A stretch of DNA of 64,000 nucleotides from Emcibacter sp. (lineage in GTDB: Bacteria > Pseudomonadota > Alphaproteobacteria > Sphingomonadales > Emcibacteraceae). Positions 1 to 7,402 of the stretch are shown here, one piece after another. The notes under the pieces were generated by a model. That model made no database searches. It worked only from the letters and a program-made list of their open reading frames with translations, and was not told where the DNA came from. The stretch is from the NCBI GenBank assembly GCA_021647465.1, contig JAKIUQ010000013.1, forward strand, positions 1-64,000, written 5' to 3'. The position numbers were made by a program, and so were the translations under genes. Position 1 is the stretch's first letter, and each line of letters opens with the position of its first letter.

Positions 1-12
1 TTTACTCAAAAG

Positions 13-44
13 CACAGGGGATGGGGAATTCCCCATCCCCTGTG
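13..44. repeat. Perfect 32-bp palindrome
   Basis: The two 16-base halves are exact reverse complements around a central GAATTC. As RNA it would form a long GC-rich hairpin. No clear T-run follows on either strand, so it is only a possible bidirectional terminator for a gene left of the window, or a mobile-element boundary. The rest of 45-280 has no convincing gene; a small ATGCAA/TTGCAT inverted repeat lies at 157-171. Confidence 0.6.
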
Positions 45-283
45 AAACAGAAACAGGCAGCATAAATGACAACAGGATACACCTTAACTTCGCTGCCAAA
101 CTGTGCAGACAATCAGGACCACTTCACTGTGTTCGGTGGCATGAAAAGGTGACCCAATGCAAGGGTTGCATAGGCGCTTTGTTTTGTGGTTCTACTATTG
201 ATATCGTTTGGAGGGGAAGGCATTTCAGCATGTACCCCGCAAATTAGTTTGTTTTGACTATACGTTAATTATCCGTAATAACA

Positions 284-312
284 TTGACTTTTACGGCAAT
301 ATACCGTATATT
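284..312 (+). promoter_or_regulatory. tacAT promoter with overlapping operator
   Basis: A -35 TTGACT (284-289) and a -10 TATATT (307-312) are separated by 17 bp, close to the sigma-70 consensus. An inverted repeat, TACGG (292-296) and CCGTA (304-308), fills the spacer and touches the -10. That is where a ribbon-helix-helix antitoxin would autorepress. Promoter and repeat are seen directly; the binding role is inferred from the TacA family. Confidence 0.7.
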
Positions 313-344
313 ATTATCTGAAATGGTTATCAAAGGATAGAATA

Positions 345-626
345 ATGGTAGGATCATCTGTGAAGGCTCGATTTGATGCTCAATTGCCCGAAGAACAAAA
401 AGCTCTTTTTGAAAGAGCGGCTATGGTTGGCGGCTATCGTTCTCTGACGGAATTTGTGTTTACTTCAGCACAACAGAAGGCGAAAGAAATCATTTCCAGC
501 TATGAATCCCTGCTTGTATCTGATCGGGATAGGGAAATTTTCTTTGATGCCGTTATGAACCCTCCAACTCCCGGTGATAAGTTACGTAAAGCTGCCGAAC
601 GTTATAGGAAGGCCACCTCTGTATAA
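345..626 (+). CDS. tacA: DUF1778 antitoxin, TacA-like
   Basis: This 93-aa protein looks like the DUF1778 antitoxin of GNAT-type type II toxin-antitoxin systems. The N-terminal half (about residues 5-50) has the ribbon-helix-helix pattern of a DNA-binding dimer; the C-terminal half is the helical, proline-containing tail expected to wrap the toxin. ATG follows an AAGGA ribosome site. Its stop overlaps the toxin start as TAATG, implying translational coupling. By family it would neutralise the acetyltransferase and, with it, repress the promoter at 284-312. It lies in an accessory region beside an IS element. Confidence 0.88.
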   Translation: MVGSSVKARFDAQLPEEQKALFERAAMVGGYRSLTEFVFTSAQQKAKEIISSYESLLVSDRDREIFFDAVMNPPTPGDKLRKAAERYRKATSV

Positions 627-1132
627 TGGTGTATCTTACAGTGCCGCTTGCGTCCACGCATGATAAGTCTGCCTTTTCCTGCGGTCAGGATATGCTGGAC
701 CGGTATTTGCACAAGCAGGCCGGGCAGGATATGAAGCGCCGCCTGTCCGTAGTATTTGTCCTGTCGGAAGAGACAGAATCCGGACGGGTCAAAGGTTATT
801 ACACCCTGTCCAACGATAATATTCCTTATGATCAGGTGCCGTTGAATATTCAAAAGAAAATGCCCTCTTCCTATACATCCCTGCCAACGACTTTACTGGG
901 CCGTCTTGCAGTGGATATTAACTTTCAGGGGCAGGGGTTTGGGGAGCAGCTTCTTCTTGATGCGCTGAAAAGAAGCTATGATATATCTAGCTCGGAAATT
1001 GGGTCTATCGCTGTTGTGGTGGATCCGCTTGATAAAACTGCGGTAGCCTTTTATGCGCAGTATGGCTTTATTCAACTACCGGACCGGGGTCGTATGTTTC
1101 TGCCTATGAAAACAATCAAGCAACTTTTTTAG
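626..1132 (+). CDS. tacT: GNAT acetyltransferase toxin, TacT-like
   Basis: A 168-aa GNAT protein overlapping the antitoxin stop by one base. The acetyl-CoA loop reads QGQGFG near residue 100 and the C-terminal FYAQYGF near residue 150 carries the Tyr typical of the family; the N-terminus has the F-x-CG-x-x-x-LD-x-(Y/F)L pattern common in TacT proteins. Family members acetylate the amino group of charged tRNAs and block translation. Length is normal and both genes look intact, so the pair is probably functional. The tRNA target cannot be read from the sequence. Confidence 0.88.
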   Translation: MVYLTVPLASTHDKSAFSCGQDMLDRYLHKQAGQDMKRRLSVVFVLSEETESGRVKGYYTLSNDNIPYDQVPLNIQKKMPSSYTSLPTTLLGRLAVDINFQGQGFGEQLLLDALKRSYDISSSEIGSIAVVVDPLDKTAVAFYAQYGFIQLPDRGRMFLPMKTIKQLF

Positions 1133-1290
1133 GTGCCATGTTATAAATTTAGGGCTATGCAGAACTTTTTCTTGTGGGGGAACATTCTGATTTCAGATAG
1201 TAGCTTGCATTGGTTTGCTAAACTCAAGGAACTCATTCTGTAGGCAGTAGGCCCTGGCCAGGTTCATTATGATTTGGATGTTGTCATTTG

Positions 1291-2127
1291 CTAGGGTGTG
1301 AACCCAATTTAACTTATTGATATTATTATGGCAATATGATTCAATCTCTGTGAAGGAGATTTTATCATGCGTTTTGACTTATCAGATGATGAATGGGGTA
1401 TTATTAAGCCCCTGTTACCGGAAAACAAAAAGGTCCTCGCCGTGTTGATGACCGGCGGGTCCTGAACGGAATTTTCTATATTCTGAGAACCGGTGCTCCC
1501 TGGCGGGATTTGCCGGAACGTTATGGTCCTCGTACCACGGTTTACAATCGTTATGCGCGCTGGGCCCGGCGCGGGGTCTGGCAGGCGATATTTGAAGCCC
1601 TTGCTCATTCATCAGAGGACAGCCTCTTTTTCATCGACAGCAGCATTGTTAAGGCCCATCGCGCCGCCACCGGCGCAAAAGGGGGGAACTGGCGCAGGAT
1701 ATCGGGCGCTCACGCGGAGGCCGTTCAAGCAAGGTTCATGCGGTAGTCGATGAACAGGGACGCTTGGTCAAAGCCACGATAACGGGCGCACAAGTCCATG
1801 ATAGCAAGGAAATGCCCGTGCTTCTCGAAGGACATGAGGCAAACCCCAAGGCTGTTGTCGCTGATAAGGCATATGGGAGCAAGGATATACGCCAACGTAT
1901 CGCGGATATGGGGGCGCTGGCCGTGATCCCTTCAAAATCAAACGCCAGAATACATATCCCCCATGACGCGGCTCTTTATGCCATGCGCAATGTCGTTGAA
2001 CGCTTCTTCTGCACCATGAAGGATATGAGAAGATTGGCAACAAGATACGAAAAACTCAGCCGGAATTTCCTCGCAATGGTCCATTTATTCGCTATTAGAT
2101 GTTGGTGCAATTGAGTCCACACCCTAG
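1291..2127 (+). mobile_element. IS5-family (IS427-like) insertion sequence
   Basis: The element has imperfect terminal inverted repeats: the left end starts CTAGGGTGTGAACCCAATT and the inverted right end starts CTAGGGTGTGGACTCAATT. CTAG (1291-1294 and 2124-2127) flanks both sides and can be read as a 4-bp target duplication, as is common in the IS427 group, leaving 829 bp between. Inside is one DDE transposase gene in three frames. The 5' flank 1133-1290 contains no gene I can support. Confidence 0.85.
1367..2114 (+). pseudogene. IS5/IS427 transposase, frameshifted twice
   Basis: Reading starts at ATG 1367 (MRFDLSDDEWGIIKPLLPEN) after an AAGGAG ribosome site. The homologous reading moves to the -1 frame just after 1430 (AAAAAGG, where one more G would restore frame) and again near 1680 (a run of six G, where seven would restore it). 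The pieces together give the DUF4096 N-terminus, a FIDSS catalytic-Asp segment, VVADKAYGS with the second Asp, and a C-terminal ERFFCTMKD with the catalytic Glu. One -1 shift could be programmed in this IS group, but two make decay or homopolymer undercalling more likely. Confidence 0.8.
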
Positions 2128-2295
2128 TTAAGTTAAATGCGATCTGCGGGTCGTTCTTCCGATTTTGGAGTGGGAATCCACTCTGCGCTGTGCTACACTA
2201 GACGAAGTACGGAAGATACCAATCAACGAATAGCTGCAACACATCTGTTTACTCAAGACAAGGTGTGTAACATGAAAAAAATATGTCGTATTAAT

Positions 2296-2371
2296 TGTAA
2301 TAGTTCAGACTCTATCTGACAGTCACCAGCTGAGAAATCGGTAACTGTCAGATAGAGTCTGAACTATTACA
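2296..2371. repeat. 28-bp perfect inverted repeat with short loop
   Basis: Arms 2296-2323 and 2344-2371 are exact reverse complements (28/28), with a further three pairs after one mismatch. The outer ends are TGT...ACA. It sits where the 5' part of the serine recombinase gene is lost. The size and TG..CA ends would suit a MITE or a collapsed insertion sequence; no flanking direct repeat is visible. The rest of 2128-2398 contains a small GAGTGG/CCACTC hairpin (2168-2183) and no gene I can support. Confidence 0.75.
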
Positions 2372-2398
2372 CGTAAAGTATCAAAAATAAGAGGTTCT

Positions 2399-3121
2399 GT
2401 GCATAATTTTGCATTTTCAGGGTTAATATCCTGTGGCCATTGTGGTTGTGCCATGGTTGGAGAAATCAAAAAAAATAAGTATATCTACTATCATTGTACT
2501 GGCAATAAGGGGAAGTGCAAGGAGCCTTATACCAGAGAAGAAGAGTTAGGGCGTCAATTTTCTGAAAATCTGTCATGTTTGAAATTTGACGATGACGTCT
2601 TTGAATGGATCAAAGAAGCACTGACGGAAAGTTTTTCTGACGAAAAGCGTGAATATTCAGGGTCGATTGAGAGATTGACAAAAGAGCACCATACACTTCA
2701 AAATCGTATTGATCGAATGTACATTGATAAGTTGGATGAAAAAGTTGATCAGAATTTCTATGACAAAAATAGGTTTGAGTGGCGTGAACAACAGGATCGA
2801 TGCCTCTCGGATATTGAGCGGCTTCAGAATGTTGAAAACATATACATGGATGAGGGGATTCAGCTATTGAGGCTTGCAAAAGATGCTCATTCGATGTTCC
2901 AGAATCAATCCCCTGCAGATCAGTCAAAGATGCTTAATTTATTTTACTCGAACTGTTCTTGGAAAAGGGGAGTTCTAAGCGCAAAGTTCAGACAACCATT
3001 TGATTTGTTGGCAGAAACAGCAATCATTGATGATCATAATAAAATGGCAGGAATCATTGATTCCGACCCTTTTGAGAAGTGGCTCCCCGAGCAGGACTCG
3101 AACCTGCGACAAATAGATTAA
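2399..3121 (+). pseudogene. Large serine recombinase, 5'-truncated remnant
   Basis: The product matches only the C-terminal part of a large serine recombinase: the zinc beta-ribbon (CGHCG near residue 16, then YYHCTGNKGKC) followed by the coiled-coil region and a C-terminal FRQPFDLL block. The N-terminal catalytic resolvase domain is absent; upstream in frame there is a stop and then the inverted repeat at 2296-2371. The only start is GTG 2399 with no good ribosome site. The last dozen codons read through tRNA-Asn on the other strand, so the gene ended at or near the attachment site. It is presumably the decayed integrase of an element inserted at tRNA-Asn. Confidence 0.8.
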
Positions 3122-3155
3122 CAGTCTACTGCTCTACCAACTGAGCTATCAGGGA
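3080..3155 (-). tRNA. tRNA-Asn (GTT)
   Basis: A 76-nt cloverleaf with encoded CCA. The acceptor is TCCCTGA pairing with TCGGGGA (one G-U), the anticodon stem-loop carries GTT, and the T-loop is GGTTCGAGTCC. Its 3' end abuts the recombinase remnant, which suggests it served as an integration site. The gene is complete on this side. Confidence 0.97.
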
Positions 3156-3197
3156 TCACGCATCTTACGAAGGGTACCAAGCGACCCAACGAGGCAC

Positions 3198-3226
3198 CTT
3201 ATACAATCAGTTTTTTATCCTGCCAA
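3198..3226 (-). promoter_or_regulatory. Promoter of tRNA-Asn
   Basis: On the minus strand TTGGCA (3221-3226) and TATAAG (3198-3203) are separated by exactly 17 bp, both 5/6 matches to the sigma-70 consensus. The next bases are GC-rich, like a stringent discriminator. The start site would be about 35 nt before the tRNA. Confidence 0.6.
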
Positions 3227-3277
3227 TAGAAAAATTGAAAAAAATGATATTAGGGATTAAATAGGGCGGATAATGGC

Positions 3278-4573
3278 CTAGTCCTTGAAAACCCGCGCAA
3301 ATATGGTGTCCACATGTTTGGTATGATAGGCCATGTCGAATTTATCGTCAATCTCTTCATCGGACAGCTTGGCGGAGACTTCGGGGTCGGCTTTCAGCTC
3401 GGTGGCAAAGTCTGCGCCTTCTTCCCAGACTTTCATGGCATTGCGCTGTACAAGGCGATAGCTGTTCTCGCGGCTGATGCCCGCTTGGGTCAGGGCAAGC
3501 AGGATGCGCTGCGAGTTATGCAGTCCGCCCAGCTTATCCATATTGGCCTGCATATTTTCCGGATAGACCACAAGCTTGTCCATAACGCCTGTCAGGCGGG
3601 CCAAGGCAAAATCAAGGGTCACAGTGGCATCAGGGCCAATCATGCGTTCCACAGAACTATGGGAGATGTCACGTTCATGCCAGAGCGCGACATTCTCCAT
3701 GGCGGGCAAGGCCATGCCGCGGACAAGACGCGCCAAACCGGTCAGATTTTCGGTCAGGATCGGATTGCGTTTATGGGGCATGGCAGAAGAGCCCTTTTGG
3801 CCTTTGGAGAAGAATTCTTCGACTTCGAGGACTTCTGTACGCTGAAGATGACGAATTTCCGTGGCGATTCGCTCAACGGAGCTGGCGACGACGCCGAGCG
3901 TTGCAAAAAACATGGCGTGGCGGTCGCGGGGAATAACCTGGGTCGAGGCCGGTTCAACTTCAAGGCCCAGAGCCTTGGCCACATGGGCTTCAACCCGTGG
4001 GTCAATATTGGCGAAAGTGCCGACGGCACCGGAAATCGCGCAAGTGGCGATTTCTTTGCGGGCATTTTTCATACGTTCCAGATTGCGGTCCATTTCGGCA
4101 TAGGCCTGGGCCATTTTAAGGCCAAATGTCACAGGTTCCGCATGAATGGCGTGACTGCGGCCAATACAGACATCCAACTTATGTTCGTAGGCCCGGCGTT
4201 TCAGCACCACGAGCAGTTTTTCAAGGCCGTCAATCAATATGTCGGCGGCTTTGACCAATTGGACATTAAAACAGGTATCCAAGACATCGGAAGAGGTCAT
4301 GCCCTGATGGACAAAACGGGCTTCCGGGCCAATATATTCTGCAAGGGACGTCAGGAAAGCGATGACATCATGTTTGACTTCCCGTTCAATTTCGTCGATG
4401 CGATCAATATCGAAATTGCCTTTTTCCCAGATGATCTTTGCGCTTTCTTTGGGAATAACGCCGAGTTCTGCCAAGGCATCACAGGCGTGGGCTTCTATTT
4501 CAAACCAGATTTGGAATTTTGATTGTGGCGCCCAAATGGCGGTCATCACTTCGCGGGAATAACGTGGAATCAT
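3278..4573 (-). CDS. purB: Adenylosuccinate lyase PurB
   Basis: A 431-aa member of the fumarase/aspartase superfamily, normal length for PurB. It cleaves SAICAR to AICAR and adenylosuccinate to AMP in purine synthesis. Visible motifs are TSSDVLDT (about residue 92), GRSHAIHAEP with the catalytic His (about 140), and the signature GSSAMPHKRNP (about 262) whose mobile loop carries the catalytic Ser. Convergent with the recombinase remnant and tRNA-Asn; no obvious operon partner. Confidence 0.97.
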   Translation of the reverse strand: MIPRYSREVMTAIWAPQSKFQIWFEIEAHACDALAELGVIPKESAKIIWEKGNFDIDRIDEIEREVKHDVIAFLTSLAEYIGPEARFVHQGMTSSDVLDTCFNVQLVKAADILIDGLEKLLVVLKRRAYEHKLDVCIGRSHAIHAEPVTFGLKMAQAYAEMDRNLERMKNARKEIATCAISGAVGTFANIDPRVEAHVAKALGLEVEPASTQVIPRDRHAMFFATLGVVASSVERIATEIRHLQRTEVLEVEEFFSKGQKGSSAMPHKRNPILTENLTGLARLVRGMALPAMENVALWHERDISHSSVERMIGPDATVTLDFALARLTGVMDKLVVYPENMQANMDKLGGLHNSQRILLALTQAGISRENSYRLVQRNAMKVWEEGADFATELKADPEVSAKLSDEEIDDKFDMAYHTKHVDTIFARVFKD

Positions 4574-4734
4574 ATAGCATCACCTGTTTAACAATAGTTT
4601 GTATGGGCAGGCTTTAGCAGGAATTGGCGCGGGGGACAAGTGCTTCCCCACCTTATGGGCCATAAAAGAAGATAATAGATACAGGGTAAATAGACGGGGG
4701 TATGGAAAAAATATCAGGATTTGTTACATCAGGC

Positions 4735-4980
4735 CTAATTCATATATTCCCAGATACCGATACGATATAAAAAATCATTGACGACAATAGGGTCTTGGTT
4801 AAAAAAACCTGCGACAATTCCGGTTGTCATTAATGTCAATATGCCAATGGCAAATTTTCCAGATGATAAATTTTGCATTTTACATTTCCTAAAAATCATG
4901 ACTACTATAACTGATATAAGCAACATCCATGCCAAAGGGGTGTTATGGCGCAGTTTTCCTATTGATTCTTCATTAACCAT
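4735..4980 (-). CDS. Small two-TM membrane protein, unknown
   Basis: An open frame of 81 aa from ATG 4980 (or 87 aa from TTG 4998). Two hydrophobic stretches are predicted, around LAWMLLISVIVVMIF and FAIGILTLMTTGIVAGF, separated by a basic loop. I do not recognise a family and see no strong ribosome site. An overlapping opposite-strand frame exists, but the membrane-like composition favours this strand. No function can be assigned. Confidence 0.45.
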   Translation of the reverse strand: MVNEESIGKLRHNTPLAWMLLISVIVVMIFRKCKMQNLSSGKFAIGILTLMTTGIVAGFFNQDPIVVNDFLYRIGIWEYMN

Positions 4981-5072
4981 AAGGTTTTTTCTGGCCAATA
5001 TGTAAAATTTACTGACAGTTTTAGGGGAATTGTATCATTTTGGAACATGTAAAATATGAGGTGCCGTTTTCT

Positions 5073-5765
5073 TTAAATAAGCCCCATTGTTTTCAAGCTG
5101 GTTTGACCGCTTTTTGAGATGATCAGGTGATCATGGAGCATGACGCCCAGTTGGTTTCCGGCATCTTCAATGCGTTTGGTCATTTCCACATCATCCCGGC
5201 TTGGTGTCGGGTCTCCGCTTGGGTGGTTATGAACCAGAATAATGGCGGTGGCATGCAGTTCAAGCGCACGCTTGATGACTTCTCTTGGGTAAACCGGGGT
5301 ATGATCTATTGTGCCTTCCTGCTGTTTTTCATCGGCAATCAGGCGATTTTTCCGATCCAGAAACAAAACACGAAATTGCTCATTCTTTTGGTGGCCAAGC
5401 TGAATCTGGCAATAATCGACAAGAGCCTGCCAGTTGGACAGGATGGGTTGATCCATAATTTTACCCAAGGCCAGCTTTTGGGCTGCGGCCTCAACCAGTT
5501 TCAGATTGGTAATAACGGTATCGCCAATGCCGGAAATTTCACTCAACCGTTTCGCCGGGGCGCTGATAACTTCAGAAAAACTTCCAAAATGGTCAATGAG
5601 TTCCTTGGCAAGCGGTTTGACATCCCGCCGGGGAATGGCTGAATATAACAAAAGCTCCAATAATTCATATTCGGCAACAGCATCAACGCCGCCTTTACGA
5701 AAACGATCTTTCAGGCGTTGCCGATGGCCGTTATAATGTGGTTTATTCTTTTGATCTACGGACAG
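5073..5765 (-). CDS. radC: RadC family JAB/MPN-domain protein
   Basis: RadC proteins have an N-terminal helix-hairpin-helix (GIGDT here) and a C-terminal JAMM metalloprotease-like domain with the motif HNHPSGDPTPS. The family needs the conserved N-terminal GHRQRLKDRF block, which is encoded upstream of the first TTG (5660). The only in-frame start that includes it is CTG 5765, preceded by a strong GGGGG site, giving 230 aa. Alternatively the gene starts at ATG 5788, overlapping the map stop as ATGA, and one G is missing from a G-run at 5773-5777. The cellular role of RadC is unsettled despite the DNA-repair name. Confidence 0.9.
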   Translation of the reverse strand: MSVDQKNKPHYNGHRQRLKDRFRKGGVDAVAEYELLELLLYSAIPRRDVKPLAKELIDHFGSFSEVISAPAKRLSEISGIGDTVITNLKLVEAAAQKLALGKIMDQPILSNWQALVDYCQIQLGHQKNEQFRVLFLDRKNRLIADEKQQEGTIDHTPVYPREVIKRALELHATAIILVHNHPSGDPTPSRDDVEMTKRIEDAGNQLGVMLHDHLIISKSGQTSLKTMGLI

Positions 5766-5784
5766 CTGATTACCCCCTGTTTAA

Positions 5785-6606
5785 TCATATATATGGTGGG
5801 TTGTCATAACCTTTGGGCGATGAGGTGAATATTTCCACACCGCTGCTGGTCACGGCCATGCTATGCTCGAACTGGGCGGACAGGGATTTGTCGCGGGTGA
5901 CGGCGGTCCATCCATCGTTTAATATTTTCACATCCGGCTTGCCAAGGTTAATCATGGGTTCAATGGTAAAGAACATACCTTCCCTCAATTCAGGGCCTTC
6001 GTTCGGCTTGCCAAAATGCATGATATTTGGCGCATCGTGGAAAACCCGGCCCAGCCCATGACCGCAAAAAACCTCAACCACCCCGCAGCGTTCACTTTCG
6101 GCATAGGTTTGAATGGCATGTCCGATATCGCCGATGGTCGCGCCGGGTTTTACGGCGGCAATCCCCCTCAGGAGGCATTCATAGGTGATATCGACAAGCC
6201 GTTTGGCCTTGATTGCAGGTTGTCCGACATAAAACATTCGGCTGGTGTCGCCGTACCAGCCCTCCAGAATAACGGTGACGTCAATATTGACAATATCGCC
6301 GTTTTTTAACTTTTTTGGTCCGGGAATGCCGTGGCAGACCACATGGTTGATGGAGGTACAGATGGATTTGGGAAACCCGCGATAATTGAGGGGGGCGCTG
6401 ATCGCACCCCGCGCGTCGACAAAATCGGCGCAGAGACGGTCCAGCTCATCTGTTGTGATGCCGGGCTGGACATGTTCGGTAATCATATCCAGCGTTTCGG
6501 CGGCCAGCCTGCCGGCCTTTCTCATGCCATCAAAGTCATCGGGCGCGTAAATTTTTATTGCGGTGCTGCGGTCTGCCTTTGGATCACTTGCCTTGATATA
6601 TTTCAT
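5785..6606 (-). CDS. map: Type I methionine aminopeptidase
   Basis: A 273-aa enzyme that removes the initiator Met from new proteins. The five metal ligands are visible: Asp109 (NIDVT), Asp120 (GDTS), His183 (GHGLG), Glu216 (TIEPM) and Glu247 (FEHS). A short N-terminal extension of about 20 residues precedes the catalytic fold. It lies 11 nt downstream of sfsA, and radC follows immediately, so sfsA-map-radC is probably an operon, an arrangement frequent in alphaproteobacteria. Confidence 0.97.
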   Translation of the reverse strand: MKYIKASDPKADRSTAIKIYAPDDFDGMRKAGRLAAETLDMITEHVQPGITTDELDRLCADFVDARGAISAPLNYRGFPKSICTSINHVVCHGIPGPKKLKNGDIVNIDVTVILEGWYGDTSRMFYVGQPAIKAKRLVDITYECLLRGIAAVKPGATIGDIGHAIQTYAESERCGVVEVFCGHGLGRVFHDAPNIMHFGKPNEGPELREGMFFTIEPMINLGKPDVKILNDGWTAVTRDKSLSAQFEHSMAVTSSGVEIFTSSPKGYDNPPYI

Positions 6607-6617
6607 TATTTGTCCAT

Positions 6618-7325
6618 TTATAGACGAATTGGAATTCGTTGTTTTACTAATATCTCTTTGTTGGTTAAATTACAACCGTAACAAACAGCCTCAACGCCGT
6701 TATATAGCGCCATCTTAAGGGCCGCAGCGTAGGTGGGGTCAATATCAGCAGCCACCCGAAACTCTGTGCAATCATTCCGCTGCACGAGATAGACCATAAC
6801 GCCGCGATATCCGTCCGCGACCATTTGGGTCAGCGCCTGCAAATGTTTTGTTCCCCTCGCCGTGACAGAATCCGGAAATTCCGCGATTCCCGCTTGCCGC
6901 GACAGGGTAACACTTTTGACTTCAACGTAACAATCGGCCTCGCCGTGGGTGCTGCCGGACAGGAAAATGTCGATACGGCTGTTATGGCCATATTTCATTT
7001 CACGGCGCAGGGTGGAATATCCCTCCAATTCCGTTATGGTACCATCGGTAATGGCTTCTTGAACAAGCCTGTTGGGGTGCGCGGTGTTAATGCCGACAAG
7101 GTTGCCATTCACCTCCACCAATTCCCATTTATAATCCAATTTGGCTTTGGGGTTTGTTGCGGGTGATAACCAGACGATATTACCTTTATCCTTCAGGCCC
7201 ATCATAGAGCCGGGATTGGCGCAATGGGCGGTGATAATCTCGCCGTTTTCCAGCCTGATATCCGCCAGGAAACGTTTATAACGCTTTATCAGGCGGCCCT
7301 GAATAAGTTTATGTTCAAATTTCAT
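6618..7325 (-). CDS. sfsA: SfsA, DNA/RNA nuclease-like protein
   Basis: A 235-aa SfsA family protein of normal length. N-terminal GRLIKRYKRFLADI resembles the OB-like nucleic-acid-binding half. The C-terminal half has the nuclease-like core: SRIDIFL with the metal-binding Asp, CYVEVKSVTL with Glu and Lys, and FPDSVTARGTKHL. SfsA was named for a maltose phenotype in E. coli; the fold suggests a nuclease, but the natural substrate is not certain. First gene of the sfsA-map-radC set. Confidence 0.95.
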   Translation of the reverse strand: MKFEHKLIQGRLIKRYKRFLADIRLENGEIITAHCANPGSMMGLKDKGNIVWLSPATNPKAKLDYKWELVEVNGNLVGINTAHPNRLVQEAITDGTITELEGYSTLRREMKYGHNSRIDIFLSGSTHGEADCYVEVKSVTLSRQAGIAEFPDSVTARGTKHLQALTQMVADGYRGVMVYLVQRNDCTEFRVAADIDPTYAAALKMALYNGVEAVCYGCNLTNKEILVKQRIPIRL

Positions 7326-7356
7326 GAAGACAGGGTATAATTAATGAATAGCTCAT

Positions 7357-7380
7357 AATCAAACAATGAATCAAACAATG
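7357..7380. repeat. Tandem 12-bp direct repeat between sfsA and cinA-like gene
   Basis: AATCAAACAATG occurs twice in exact head-to-tail copies (7357-7368, 7369-7380), with a partial third unit after it. It lies in the 77-bp divergent intergenic region, so it may be a regulator site or a simple slippage repeat. Confidence 0.6.
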
Positions 7381-7402
7381 AAGCAAATAAGAAACATTCA
7401 AG

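Noticed and set aside
1367..2114. Programmed frameshifting as the sole explanation of the transposase
   Set aside because: Some IS427 members use one -1 frameshift, but here two shifts are needed and the first site has only five A, so decay or a sequence error is simpler.
2137..2319. 60-aa frame with a CYTRRSTED segment reminiscent of a recombinase N-terminus
   Set aside because: The similarity is short, the frame differs from that of the recombinase remnant, and it runs into the inverted repeat. It is too weak to call a gene or a fragment.
3314..4522. 402-aa open frame on the plus strand
   Set aside because: It is wholly antisense to purB, which has complete family motifs. The product has shadow-like composition and no recognisable domain.
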